From a virus: a DNA stretch of 48,368 nt. The stretch spans positions 1 to 48,368 of the IMG/VR virus record IMGVR_UViG_3300013132_000077, one strand, 5' to 3'. This document shows positions 1 through 7,246 of this stretch, piece by piece (positions within the stretch are counted from its first letter, which is position 1; every line of letters starts with the position of its first letter). The translations under genes were made by a program, and so were the position numbers. Under the pieces are notes generated by a model. That model was not told where the DNA came from. It did no database searches and saw nothing but the letters and a program-made list of their open reading frames with translations.

Positions 1-99
1 GGTTTAAAAATATATGGTAAGGAACTTGCCATTACAAAGGTGGAGAGGAAATCAGACTTTGGAAACAAAGCATACTCTATGAAGCCTGAAACACATTAG
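1..99 (+). pseudogene. tnpB: C-terminal end of a TnpB (IS605-type) protein, cut by the window edge
   Basis: An open frame enters from the left edge and ends at TAG 97-99; the last residues are KAYSMKPETH. The protein tail alone is not diagnostic. The call rests on the DNA: its stop codon lies inside a hairpin followed by TAGTTCAT, and the same hairpin and tail end the clear TnpB fragment at 9958-10317 and the one at the right edge of the window. TnpB is the RNA-guided nuclease of IS200/IS605 elements, and its 3' end normally overlaps the right end and the guide RNA. Whether the gene is complete upstream cannot be seen here. Confidence 0.6.
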
Positions 100-122
100 T
101 CTTTAGCTAATGTGTAGTTCAT
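92..122 (+). mobile_element. IS605-type right-end hairpin, copy 1
   Basis: An 8-bp stem CACATTAG/CTAATGTG encloses the loop TCTTTAG and is followed by TAGTTCAT. The loop and tail are identical in copies at 10310-10340 and 48246-48276 (minus strand), while the stem differs with compensating changes. This fits the right end that a TnpA transposase would recognise and the 3' end of a TnpB guide RNA. The bases after 122 (TAAACGAAAAAAAC) would be the flank and guide. Confidence 0.7.
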
Positions 123-133
123 TAAACGAAAAA

Positions 134-162
134 AACACAGAATTTTTAGTATTCTGTGTTTT
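134..162. terminator. Bidirectional hairpin terminator
   Basis: ACACAGAAT (135-143) pairs with ATTCTGTGT (151-159), with A-runs before and T-runs after. It separates the TnpB end from the convergent HAD gene. Confidence 0.7.
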
Positions 163-167
163 ATCGA

Positions 168-704
168 TTAGTTCGTTGAAGAACCTTGTATTGTTGTCGC
201 TGTTTTTTTCACTACGTCTACTATAGTGTACTTTATATCTACTCCTTTAGACCATTCTACGAATTTTGGAAGATGTTCTTCTCTGTCGTCGTAGAATATC
301 AGCTCGGACACTCCAAGTCGTTTTATGGTCTGTTCTAGAAGGTGGCATTTGAATATGAATGTGTCTCCGCCCCAGTTTAGATGCACTTCGTCGAATTCTA
401 TATTGTTGTCTCTCAAAATCTTTTCGATATTTTCTTTCATGCCTGGAACTTTTGCGAGCCTGCCCGTTGCCAATATCACGTATGCTTTCGGGTCAGATAT
501 CGCATCTAGATACTTTTTGTAGGTCCATTCGTTTTTTGGAATGTCGAAAATCTCGTCGTCTATTGATTCCGGCTTTCCCCACCATCCTCTGTGTGGCCAT
601 TCCGTGCCGGTCTTTTCCTTCCATATCTCTTTTCCTTCTTCAGGAAGAGGCGTGTGGAACAGCGTGTCGTCGAAGTCGAAGCAGATGAGTCTTTCGTATT
701 GCAT
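168..704 (-). CDS. HAD-superfamily phosphatase, related to the HAD domain of Swiss-army-knife RNA repair proteins
   Basis: A 178-residue HAD hydrolase. Motif I is DFDDTL at residues 10-15, with D10 as likely nucleophile and D12 as general acid. Motif II is ILATGR, and the acidic motif IV is FYDDREEH. The short cap and the phrase ILATGR fit the HAD_SAK group (PF10307), whose members in RNA-repair fusions are thought to remove end phosphates. Free-standing copies occur in large phages. The substrate cannot be read from sequence. A TATATTTG element (723-730, minus strand) lies 18 bases before the ATG, so it is probably transcribed alone and early. It may work with the 2H phosphoesterase at 47029; that link is inference. 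Confidence 0.75.
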   Translation of the reverse strand: MQYERLICFDFDDTLFHTPLPEEGKEIWKEKTGTEWPHRGWWGKPESIDDEIFDIPKNEWTYKKYLDAISDPKAYVILATGRLAKVPGMKENIEKILRDNNIEFDEVHLNWGGDTFIFKCHLLEQTIKRLGVSELIFYDDREEHLPKFVEWSKGVDIKYTIVDVVKKTATTIQGSSTN

Positions 705-722
705 TTCTGTTTTTTTATTTTA

Positions 723-730
723 CAAATATA
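723..730 (-). promoter_or_regulatory. TATATTTG (-7 type) promoter element of the HAD gene
   Basis: TATATTTG on the minus strand, 18 bases before the ATG at 704. It fits TAnnTTTG of Bacteroidota. No clear -33 TTG is seen. The same element sits 16-17 bases before the genes starting at 7927 and 9156. Confidence 0.5.
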
Positions 731-773
731 TATAAATTATTTTGATATATAACCTAAAAAATAATACTTCTCT

Positions 774-1337
774 ATGATAAGGAATAAAATAATATTGTGG
801 CTTTCGCTGAGCGTCGTCGTTCTTTTTTCATCTCTGATGATTCTCTTTAGGCTGTATAAGAACGAGCGAGAAGAGAGTGCTCGATATCGAAACAACATGG
901 TTGCTTTGATAAAGGACAATTCCAGGCAGCAGTCTCTTACTATCCGAGAACTTAAAGACCTATATCCAAAATTCGACTCTATTGCCAAATCGCTTAATAT
1001 AAAGACGAAAAACATAACCAATATAGTAGATACTAGATATCGATTCAGAGATTCTATACTTACCACTACGGTTTTGAAAGTCGACAGCATATCCGAAAAG
1101 AAATTTTTTTCCATGAAGAATGGGTGCTATGATTTTTCTGGATATGTCGATAGAGATTCCATATCTTTCACCAACAAAGAGTTCAAAGATAACATAGCTA
1201 CTTTTCTATACAAAGATTGGGAAAAGAAGTATCTATGGGGTTTGATAAAGATACGGCCATATTATAGCGTCAAAGTATATAGCGAATGTATGAAAGACAC
1301 TATTGGCGTTGTGAACAATATAAAAATCAAAGATTAA
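774..1337 (+). CDS. Membrane-anchored coiled-coil protein (DUF6549-like, possible spanin)
   Basis: 187 residues. An N-terminal transmembrane segment (about residues 6-24) is followed by a charged helical stretch (about 27-70, KNEREESARYRNN onward) and a C-terminal half that looks like beta structure. This shape, one N-terminal anchor plus a periplasmic coiled coil, is that of inner-membrane spanins (Rz type) and of DUF6549 proteins common in Bacteroidota phages and prophages. No lysozyme, holin or outer spanin is visible next to it, so a lysis role is only a suggestion. Confidence 0.5.
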   Translation: MIRNKIILWLSLSVVVLFSSLMILFRLYKNEREESARYRNNMVALIKDNSRQQSLTIRELKDLYPKFDSIAKSLNIKTKNITNIVDTRYRFRDSILTTTVLKVDSISEKKFFSMKNGCYDFSGYVDRDSISFTNKEFKDNIATFLYKDWEKKYLWGLIKIRPYYSVKVYSECMKDTIGVVNNIKIKD

Positions 1338-1362
1338 AATCGAAAAAAACGGTATTTTATTG

Positions 1363-1374
1363 TTAATATATACC
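1363..1374 (+). promoter_or_regulatory. Late-type promoter motif TTAATATATACC
   Basis: Motif 22 bases before the ATG at 1397; one of the recurrent TTAATATATA sites that likely serve the gp55 sigma factor. Confidence 0.55.
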
Positions 1375-1396
1375 ATTATAAAAAATAAAGACAAAG

Positions 1397-1993
1397 ATGA
1401 AACATATCAGAAAATTTGAAAAGTTCAGAGTTCTGAAAAATAGAGAAGAGATAATCAGAGAATCTGTTCTTCAAGTGAACGATATCTACAAAGTCAAGAC
1501 TATGATAGACATACCACAGTCTTTGATCAACGCATATGTCAAGAAGGTTAAAGATACAACAGGAAAAAACCTGCGTCAGTTCTTCGGTGACGTTGATATC
1601 GCGGAAGAAATCGTTAAGTATATCACTATAAATAATACAGATGTAGAAAAGATACCAGGCAACGCTCTTATGGGTGGTGCTCAAGGTCAGGGACAAGGAC
1701 AAGTTCAGGTTCAGACTGACGCGGAGACTCAAGTTCAGTCACAGGTTCGGCCAGAAGGAGGACAGGGTCAAGGACAGGGACAAGGACAAGCTCAAGGACA
1801 AGCTCAAGGACAAGCTCAAGAAGGTGATTTTGAAGAACCGCAGGGTCAGACTCAAGTACAAGGACAGGCTCAAGTACAAGGACAGGCTCAAGTACAGGCT
1901 CAAGGACAAGGACAAGGACAGGCTCAAGGACAGGCTCAAGGACAAGCTCAAGGACAAGAAGAAGAGGAAGATGAAGAAGAACTTCCTGCATAG
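1397..1993 (+). CDS. Protein with capsid-targeting-like N-terminus and Gln-rich repeat tail
   Basis: 198 residues. It starts MKHIRKFEKF, the motif shared by a set of proteins in this window. Residues 1-90 look folded and mixed. From about 94 to 187 it is low complexity: repeats of QGQAQGQ and QVQ broken by short acidic patches, ending EEEEDEEELPA. The DNA of the tail is a run of CAAGGACAAGCT-like repeats. T4 internal head proteins carry a similar short leader, so this could be an internal or scaffold-like head protein; that is inference. A late-type motif lies upstream and a terminator follows at 2013. Confidence 0.75.
   Translation: MKHIRKFEKFRVLKNREEIIRESVLQVNDIYKVKTMIDIPQSLINAYVKKVKDTTGKNLRQFFGDVDIAEEIVKYITINNTDVEKIPGNALMGGAQGQGQGQVQVQTDAETQVQSQVRPEGGQGQGQGQGQAQGQAQGQAQEGDFEEPQGQTQVQGQAQVQGQAQVQAQGQGQGQAQGQAQGQAQGQEEEEDEEELPA
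1677..1962 (+). repeat. Tandem 6-bp-based repeats coding for Gln-Gly/Gln-Ala
   Basis: Irregular repeats of CAAGGACAAGCT, CAAGGACAGGCT and CAAGTACAAGGA, interrupted near 1820-1850 by a non-repeat acidic patch (GDFEEP). Such tracts are prone to change in copy number. Confidence 0.85.
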
Positions 1994-2012
1994 AAATAAT
2001 TAAATAAAGAAG

Positions 2013-2042
2013 CCCGTCAATTTAAAATTGGCGGGTTTTTTA
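2013..2042 (+). terminator. Rho-independent terminator
   Basis: CCCGTCAAT pairs with ATTGGCGGG (one G-T pair), loop TTAAA, then a run of T from 2036. Confidence 0.8.
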
Positions 2043-2050
2043 TTTTAATA

Positions 2051-2078
2051 TTGAGTAGTCGCAATTGCGACTACTCAA
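2051..2078. repeat. Perfect 28-bp palindrome centred on CAATTG
   Basis: Both arms read TTGAGTAGTCGCAA inward, giving perfect dyad symmetry over 28 bases, followed by TTTT and then the late motif at 2081. It follows directly on another terminator. It may be a second terminator, or a protein-binding operator in front of the gene at 2095. Confidence 0.8.
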
Positions 2079-2080
2079 TT

Positions 2081-2090
2081 TTAATATATA
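2081..2090 (+). promoter_or_regulatory. Late-type promoter motif TTAATATATA
   Basis: Ends 4 bases before the ATG at 2095, in the TTAATATATATCATATG context. Confidence 0.5.
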
Positions 2091-2094
2091 TCAT

Positions 2095-2322
2095 ATGAAG
2101 TATCTAAAGCTTTTTGAAGGATTCAAAGAATTGGAATTCTTAAATACGGTTACTTATAAGGGATATGTCAGAAATAGATTTCGGCCTGGAGATTTGGACA
2201 GCCTTTTGGATTGGAGATTTAGGCTTAAAGGCCTTAGAGACGAATCTTCGGACCAATTTGACATAGCCAATTATGACAAAGAGATAAAGGCGGTCGATTT
2301 TATAATATCAAGACATTTTTAA
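2095..2322 (+). CDS. Small protein with the MKYLKLFEGF leader
   Basis: 75 residues of unknown function. The ATG at 2095 is chosen over the TTG at 2065 because it begins the leader MKYLKLFEGF shared with neighbours, and because the earlier start would lie inside the palindrome. The body is mixed charged with RNRFRPGDLDSLLDWRFR. It is followed one base later by another small gene with the same leader. Confidence 0.65.
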   Translation: MKYLKLFEGFKELEFLNTVTYKGYVRNRFRPGDLDSLLDWRFRLKGLRDESSDQFDIANYDKEIKAVDFIISRHF

Positions 2323-2323
2323 T

Positions 2324-2416
2324 ATGAGATACATAAAGATATTCGAGCGATTTTCCAGCGAAGCCAAAATAGAGAAGAAGGTAAAGGAGATATGGAACGA
2401 TCTAGCTGACGATTAG
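2324..2416 (+). CDS. Very small protein with the same leader
   Basis: 30 residues: MRYIKIFERFSSE, then a charged amphipathic helix ending WNDLADD. It starts just after the stop of the previous gene, which suggests translational coupling. The leader is almost identical to that of the proteins at 2095 and 2452, and this is the main reason for accepting so short a gene. If the leader is cleaved in the head, only about 20 residues would remain. Confidence 0.5.
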   Translation: MRYIKIFERFSSEAKIEKKVKEIWNDLADD

Positions 2417-2437
2417 TGCATATTTTCAGGAAAGAAA

Positions 2438-2448
2438 TTAATATATAG
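2438..2448 (+). promoter_or_regulatory. Late-type promoter motif TTAATATATAG
   Basis: Ends 3 bases before the ATG at 2452. Confidence 0.5.
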
Positions 2449-2451
2449 TAT

Positions 2452-3111
2452 ATGAGATATCTGAAGACCTTTGAAAGCCACGTTCGCGAAAGCGGAGATG
2501 ACGTATTGATAATAGTAGATGTTCAGAAGTCTTTCAAGAAATTCTTTACCGACGCCTATGTCGACGCTCTCAAGAAATACTGCGATGGATTCAAGAAGGT
2601 CTATCAGATATGGGACAACCACGTAGATGGAAAGAACGTCGACAAAGACTACCTATACGACGAGGATCCTTCTGTAGTCGACCACTCGGACCTCTATGAT
2701 TTTCCAAACCAAGAAGAGCCTATAGAGAAAAGATATAACTATGATGTGGATGCTGACTTCTACAAGAACGTGCTCAGCGATGATGTTTATAGAGAGGTCA
2801 GCGAGAAGGAAGATTCGGGCGATCTCAGAAAAGGAGATGTTTTCCCTACTAAGGAAGGAACTCTTATCATTTATGTCGGCAACAACCACAAATGGTATCA
2901 TATGCCTAAGAGGCTGCATGAGCTGTTTGAAGAATTTTCGGAAGCGCAGTTGATGAATGAGTCTTTGGGAAAATTGAGAGATGTTGTTCTTGTCGGCGGC
3001 GCCGATGGCGAATGTCTCGAAGACATAAAGACCGCGGCGGAGGCTATGGGCGTCAGGCTTAGGATGGATCGAAAATACATCTACTCTGCTCAACATTGTC
3101 CTATAAAATAG
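2452..3111 (+). CDS. Isochorismatase-like cysteine hydrolase with capsid-targeting-like leader
   Basis: 219 residues. After the leader MRYLKTFESH comes an isochorismatase/nicotinamidase fold: LIIVDVQKSF (residues 19-28, with the usual catalytic Asp), and near the end VVLVGGADGECLEDI, which holds the expected nucleophilic Cys. A long insert (about 55-150) replaces the usual lysine region. Family members hydrolyse isochorismate, nicotinamide or related amides; the substrate here is unknown. The FES at 7-9 and a later MNES resemble possible prohead-protease sites. If the leader is functional, the enzyme may be packed in the head and delivered with the DNA; that is inference. Confidence 0.75.
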   Translation: MRYLKTFESHVRESGDDVLIIVDVQKSFKKFFTDAYVDALKKYCDGFKKVYQIWDNHVDGKNVDKDYLYDEDPSVVDHSDLYDFPNQEEPIEKRYNYDVDADFYKNVLSDDVYREVSEKEDSGDLRKGDVFPTKEGTLIIYVGNNHKWYHMPKRLHELFEEFSEAQLMNESLGKLRDVVLVGGADGECLEDIKTAAEAMGVRLRMDRKYIYSAQHCPIK

Positions 3112-3119
3112 AAAATATC

Positions 3120-3329
3120 ATGCCTGTAAAATCAAAGAACCAGTTCAAATATGTCTATGCCATGCGTAGAAAATATGGATCCAAAAAGAAGGCTCCTAAA
3201 AACATGAAATGGGTATTCAACCGCGATTGGACCGATAGCGTGTCATATAAAGATCTTCCTAAAAGGATAAAAGAAAGGTATATATTTGATTTTGTGGAAT
3301 ATATTAATGAGGTGCTACGCTACGATTAG
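3120..3329 (+). CDS. Small basic protein, unknown
   Basis: 69 residues starting MPVKSKNQFKYVYAMRRKYG, strongly basic in its first half. The ATG at 3120 is chosen; an upstream TTG at 3096 would overlap the previous gene. PVKSKNQFKY followed by a Lys-rich stretch is seen in small unnamed proteins of T4-like phages. Its 3' end overlaps the convergent gp25 gene by 15 bases. Confidence 0.6.
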   Translation: MPVKSKNQFKYVYAMRRKYGSKKKAPKNMKWVFNRDWTDSVSYKDLPKRIKERYIFDFVEYINEVLRYD

Positions 3330-3692
3330 ATATACATCCAGGTCTTTTATCTGGAAGAATACTTCCATTACTTCTTCGAATCTTTCCGGGTGTTCCAGAA
3401 AAGTTACTTTTAGCGTATAGTCTATTCCAGATATTTCCGGTATGTAGGTGCTTATCTGCATATGTAGATCCTCTTCTATTGTCTCGGATGACAGCTTTGT
3501 CTCGTGTAGATATATAGGAAGGTCGCCTCCGAATTCGAGGTCGAAAAGAACCTCTCCTTTGTTTGTGAAAAGAATCATTTCCCATTTTTGCACTATGACT
3601 CTGAGAACTTCGTCTTCTATCAGCGCCTTGTCTCTGAATCTTGGGTGTCCTGGATATCCTAGATAGAAATCCGTAAAGTTGAAGTTGGCCAT
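3315..3692 (-). CDS. gp25: Baseplate wedge protein gp25
   Basis: 125 residues, close to the T4 gp25 length. It has the GPW/gp25 domain: LGYPGHPRFRDKALIEDEVL, then RVIVQKWEMILFTNKGEV and a FGGDLPIYL segment. In T4 and other contractile systems gp25 lies in the inner baseplate wedge and joins the wedge to the sheath start. A TATATATAG motif lies just upstream on the minus strand (about 3697-3708). Minus-strand neighbour: gp44. Confidence 0.9.
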   Translation of the reverse strand: MANFNFTDFYLGYPGHPRFRDKALIEDEVLRVIVQKWEMILFTNKGEVLFDLEFGGDLPIYLHETKLSSETIEEDLHMQISTYIPEISGIDYTLKVTFLEHPERFEEVMEVFFQIKDLDVYLIVA

Positions 3693-3696
3693 ATTC

Positions 3697-3708
3697 TATA
3701 TATAAAAT
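3697..3708 (-). promoter_or_regulatory. Late-type TATATATAG motif before gp25
   Basis: On the minus strand TTTTATATATAG precedes the ATG at 3692 by a few bases, as with the other late-type sites. Confidence 0.4.
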
Positions 3709-3718
3709 CGGATATCTC

Positions 3719-4702
3719 CTATGTCGCCAATATCCTTTTCAGCTTTCCTATTATGGTCATTCCTATTATTATAGGATCCGCGTCGGATTCTATCTTTCCA
3801 CCATAGTCGGCTACTATGAAATTGCACTCGAATAGCTTATCTACGTTTTTTTGGTTTTGTATAGACCAGTCGATGAATGGCCTTCCCAATATCTTTATCA
3901 TCGATCCTATCTTTTCCGGACCAAACCTAGACATCAGAAAGTGATAGGTATCTTCGTATCCCGTATCTTCGTATAGATGCGAATATAGTTCTGATTTTGT
4001 CTTGGCGCTTATATTTGAAGATGTTCCGCTTATGTCTCCGGTTTCGATGAAATCCTGCAGGTCGACGAGTATGCTTCTAAAGTCTGGAAATTTCTTGTTT
4101 ATTATCTCTATTAGATTTTCTTTCGATATCTCCGCACCTTCCTTTGGCATTATCTCGTTCTGTATCTTTTTGTATATCTCGGTCTTCAGCTGCTTTTCTT
4201 CCTGCGTGTCCGTGCAGTCGAAGCATATTGACTTTATTCTGGACTTAAGCCCGTCCGATATCTTTTCTATATGGTTCGTTGTTATTATGAACCTCACGCT
4301 GTTGTTGTATTTTTCTATGAACGCCTTGAATGCGTCTTGGAATTGGGCGGATACTCTTTCGAATTCGTCCAAGAAGACGTATTTCACGTCTGATGACGAT
4401 TCGAACATAGGAGTGAACCTGCAGAAGTTCTGTATTTCCTCTCTTAGAACGTCTATAGAAGTGTCCATAGAGCAGTTCAGCTCTAGAAAGGGAGATTCCT
4501 TAGAGTATTTGCCTATCAGTATTCTTGCCAAGCTCGTCTTTCCGGTTCCGTAGTGGCCATAGAATATGTAGTGTTGGTTGACTCCGTTTTCGAATTGCTT
4601 CTTTATCCTGTTTGGGAGTATCGCGTCTTCCATTTTTTTTGGCCTCCATTTCTCCCATAGCAATATGCTGTTTGCAGACATCTTTTTATTGGTTTTTATC
4701 AC
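3719..4702 (-). CDS. gp44: Clamp-loader large subunit ATPase gp44
   Basis: 327 residues, against 319 in T4. The AAA+ core is clear: WRPKKMEDAI at the start, Walker A GHYGTGKTS (49-57), Walker B VFLDEFE (109-115) and sensor 1 IITTNH. The SRC motif of clamp loaders is seen as KSRIKS. With gp62 it loads the gp45 sliding clamp for replication and, in T4, for late transcription. gp62 and gp45 are not in this window. A 47-bp gap separates it from the divergent tail gene gp15. Confidence 0.9.
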   Translation of the reverse strand: MIKTNKKMSANSILLWEKWRPKKMEDAILPNRIKKQFENGVNQHYIFYGHYGTGKTSLARILIGKYSKESPFLELNCSMDTSIDVLREEIQNFCRFTPMFESSSDVKYVFLDEFERVSAQFQDAFKAFIEKYNNSVRFIITTNHIEKISDGLKSRIKSICFDCTDTQEEKQLKTEIYKKIQNEIMPKEGAEISKENLIEIINKKFPDFRSILVDLQDFIETGDISGTSSNISAKTKSELYSHLYEDTGYEDTYHFLMSRFGPEKIGSMIKILGRPFIDWSIQNQKNVDKLFECNFIVADYGGKIESDADPIIIGMTIIGKLKRILAT

Positions 4703-4734
4703 ATGATATATGCTTTCTTAGAGAGGAAGTTTAT

Positions 4735-4746
4735 TTAATATATAAC
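4735..4746 (+). promoter_or_regulatory. Late-type promoter motif TTAATATATAAC
   Basis: Ends 3 bases before the ATG at 4750, in the short gap between gp44 and gp15. Confidence 0.6.
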
Positions 4747-4749
4747 GGT

Positions 4750-5775
4750 ATGATAGGCGACAAGTTCAATTTCGAAGACGTATTCTTCAGAGACCTTACG
4801 GTCTGCGTGCTCGATACTCTCGAGGGTCAGCTAAAGTGGACAAATAGGTTTACTTCTGGTGACGTTTTCGTTCCGGTTCCTGTATACTATTCGCTTACAG
4901 GAGACGAGAGGTTTCTTCTGGATTCATTTTCTGACGATATCGTATCTGAGAACAGATTTGTCGAGCTCAACACGGACATCATTCCAAGAGGGCATCTTAC
5001 TATGACTGGATTCAACATAAAGTCCGACGAGTTCGCCAATCCGAATGTCTGGCTCAGGATGGTGGTGGAGAACGAGAAAGAGATAAGAAAGGTGCTCTCA
5101 AAAGTAAGAGCAGTTCCTATAACTGTCAACTACGATCTCACGATTCTTCTTTCTAGCGAGATAGACACTTTCAAATGCAGCCAGGCTATATTGGATACTC
5201 TTTGGATATACAAATTCATGTATTTCGAGCACAATTTCATGAACATAGACGCGGTCATGTTGATGCCTGACAGCAATTCTATAGAGATGAGCAGAGAAAA
5301 GAATCTCACAAGCGACAACAATATCAGGCTAAAATGCTCCTTTACGGTAGAGACATACTATCCTGCGTTTCGTGGAGATAGAGTCAACGATGTTGGCTAT
5401 CCTAGAGATTTTGGATCTGGAATGGTTGATGAGAATGGCTTCGTCCTTACTGGAGGATATTCCGACTACTTTCAACAACCTATTCCTTTGCAGCCTATTT
5501 CTTTGAATGAAAAATCCGATAGGTCAAAAGTTTGGAATGGCGGACCTTTGGAATTTCCGGCATATGGGCAGACTGGAAGTTTCTATAATACATCTAGGTC
5601 GGTTGGAGGATCTGATTTTCCAGGAACTTTGGCAAAAGAGGAAAACTCTGTTCTTCCTAAGAGGTCTAGATGGTTCAACAACATATTGCGCGCTAGGGAA
5701 CGAGCGGGCGGAAGCTCAGTCGATCCTGTTATATCGCAGCAGCAGGTCAAGCCTAGAGGCGATATAGAAAAATAG
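4750..5775 (+). CDS. gp15: Tail sheath stabiliser/completion protein, gp15-like
   Basis: 341 residues from the ATG at 4750; upstream in-frame starts lie inside gp44 and before the late motif, so they are rejected. The order of features follows T4 gp15: an early F-x-D-L stretch, SGDVFVPVPVYYSLTGDERF, a segment with RGHLTMTGF, then YDLTILLSSEIDTFKCSQAI and a late SFTVETYYP. gp15 forms the hexamer that caps the tail tube and sheath and joins the tail to the head. The last 120 residues (Gly/Pro/Ser rich) have no T4 counterpart that I recognise. Similarity is by pattern, not by strong identity. Confidence 0.7.
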   Translation: MIGDKFNFEDVFFRDLTVCVLDTLEGQLKWTNRFTSGDVFVPVPVYYSLTGDERFLLDSFSDDIVSENRFVELNTDIIPRGHLTMTGFNIKSDEFANPNVWLRMVVENEKEIRKVLSKVRAVPITVNYDLTILLSSEIDTFKCSQAILDTLWIYKFMYFEHNFMNIDAVMLMPDSNSIEMSREKNLTSDNNIRLKCSFTVETYYPAFRGDRVNDVGYPRDFGSGMVDENGFVLTGGYSDYFQQPIPLQPISLNEKSDRSKVWNGGPLEFPAYGQTGSFYNTSRSVGGSDFPGTLAKEENSVLPKRSRWFNNILRARERAGGSSVDPVISQQQVKPRGDIEK

Positions 5776-5795
5776 AAAAAAACGGCTTTTTGACG

Positions 5796-5806
5796 TTAAT
5801 ATATAC
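5796..5806 (+). promoter_or_regulatory. Late-type promoter motif TTAATATATAC
   Basis: 30 bases before the ATG at 5836, followed by an A-rich leader. Confidence 0.55.
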
Positions 5807-5835
5807 TCATATACATAAAAAAAATTATTGAAAAT

Positions 5836-7119
5836 ATGAAGAATCTTAAACTTGAACTGTTTAACTTTAAGAAGAATCTTTCGCTTGATCAAGAAGAGAT
5901 CTCTGTTATAGTTGAGGGACATATGAATGCTTGCAACACTGCTTCTGAAAAGAGCATCATTGCTTCTCTTAACGAGAGGCTCAAGCCATATACATATGAT
6001 AAGGACGTCAGGTCTCTTTTAGAGAGCCTTGGTGATGATATGAAGAACTTCGAGCTTCTTTATGAGCTTAAGAACCTATACAACGTTTTGAACACGAAAA
6101 ATGGAGGCGAGCTGTACAGACAGCCGATAAACGTGCTTCTTCAGACTATCAACCTCGAGTCAGACCAAGACAGGATGTCCAAGGTTCTAAACGAGCTCGC
6201 GGTTTATGATTGGGTTCCTGAAATAAAGCTTTTCGTGCACAACCTTACTAAATCTCCTGAAAAGAAAAACAACTTGCTAAGCGGTGGAAAAGGAGAGTCT
6301 ATATACACGATCGTCGAGTCTGTCGAAGATGGGCATATAGCGCTTGTAAGAGACTCATGGTTTCTTCTCAGCGAGAACATCATAGAAAAGACGCTTTTGG
6401 AAAATCACATAAAAGACGAAGAGGATCTTAAATCTTTGAGGATGCTCGAGACTGCGATGAAATATGCGTCCGTTACTGAAGACAGAGTGAATTTCAGGAT
6501 TTCCGAATATCTTACAATCGGTCTTTCCGTTGCTAAAAAGGGAAAAGTGTACATCAATGACGATGAGATGAACGAAGAGACTACTCTAGAGAGCCTTTTC
6601 AATTCTCCGATAGTTCCGATAGTGAACAAGAATTTCTATCCGATCCTTCTGGAGGTTTCTCAGAACCTTGATAAATTCGTGGAGCTTGACGTTGTTAAAA
6701 GAGTTAACAACCTAATAAACCCATACCTTGAGTGTTTCGCGTTCAATTACAAAAACGCTACTTTTCTATATAGGTGCGACGAGAGATATGGAAACTCTTT
6801 CTACAGATACGAATCTGCTCTCGAATTGGTAAATGAAGTTAGAAACGAGCTAAACTACGACCTTACATATTTCTACGAAAACAAGCTTGGAAAAGAGCTC
6901 ATCGTTAAGAGAAAGCTGGAAGACAAGGAAAGAGAAGTTTCTCTTAAGCTAGAAGATGTTGCCTACAACATAGACAAGCTAAGAGGTTCTATAAAAATGA
7001 TAGGCGAGTCTGAAGTTCTAACTACTGCTCTAAAAAATCTCGAAAAGAGAAAGTCTGTTCTAGACGCGGAGCTTCTAGGAGTGAAAGAGCTTCAATACAA
7101 AGAAAGAATCAAGATTTGA
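5836..7119 (+). CDS. Large helical protein, unknown, probably virion
   Basis: 427 residues. It starts MKNLKLELFNFKKNLSLDQEE and is mostly alpha-helical and charged. The last 60 residues (EDKEREVSLKLEDVAYNIDKL onward) form a likely coiled coil. It has no signal peptide, no transmembrane segment and no motif I recognise. Size, late-type promoter, A-rich leader and position after gp15 suggest a structural or head-associated protein. A strong terminator follows at 7138. Confidence 0.75.
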   Translation: MKNLKLELFNFKKNLSLDQEEISVIVEGHMNACNTASEKSIIASLNERLKPYTYDKDVRSLLESLGDDMKNFELLYELKNLYNVLNTKNGGELYRQPINVLLQTINLESDQDRMSKVLNELAVYDWVPEIKLFVHNLTKSPEKKNNLLSGGKGESIYTIVESVEDGHIALVRDSWFLLSENIIEKTLLENHIKDEEDLKSLRMLETAMKYASVTEDRVNFRISEYLTIGLSVAKKGKVYINDDEMNEETTLESLFNSPIVPIVNKNFYPILLEVSQNLDKFVELDVVKRVNNLINPYLECFAFNYKNATFLYRCDERYGNSFYRYESALELVNEVRNELNYDLTYFYENKLGKELIVKRKLEDKEREVSLKLEDVAYNIDKLRGSIKMIGESEVLTTALKNLEKRKSVLDAELLGVKELQYKERIKI

Positions 7120-7137
7120 TATTTATACAAATAAATA

Positions 7138-7166
7138 AAAAATCCCCTTTTACAGGGGATTTTTTA
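7138..7166. terminator. Rho-independent terminator
   Basis: AAAAATCCCC pairs with GGGGATTTTT around the loop TTTTACA. Confidence 0.85.
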
Positions 7167-7246
7167 TTTATAAACTTTTTATTTTGTATCTACTATAACA
7201 TGAAAGCATGAAAATCTTACGTGATTTTAAAAATTAATGCATATGA

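Noticed and set aside
1668-2003. Open frames in other frames of the Gln-rich tract (Leu-Val-rich and Lys-Asp-rich)
   Set aside because: They follow from the repeat DNA in other frames; the Gln-rich frame has the shared leader and a late motif.
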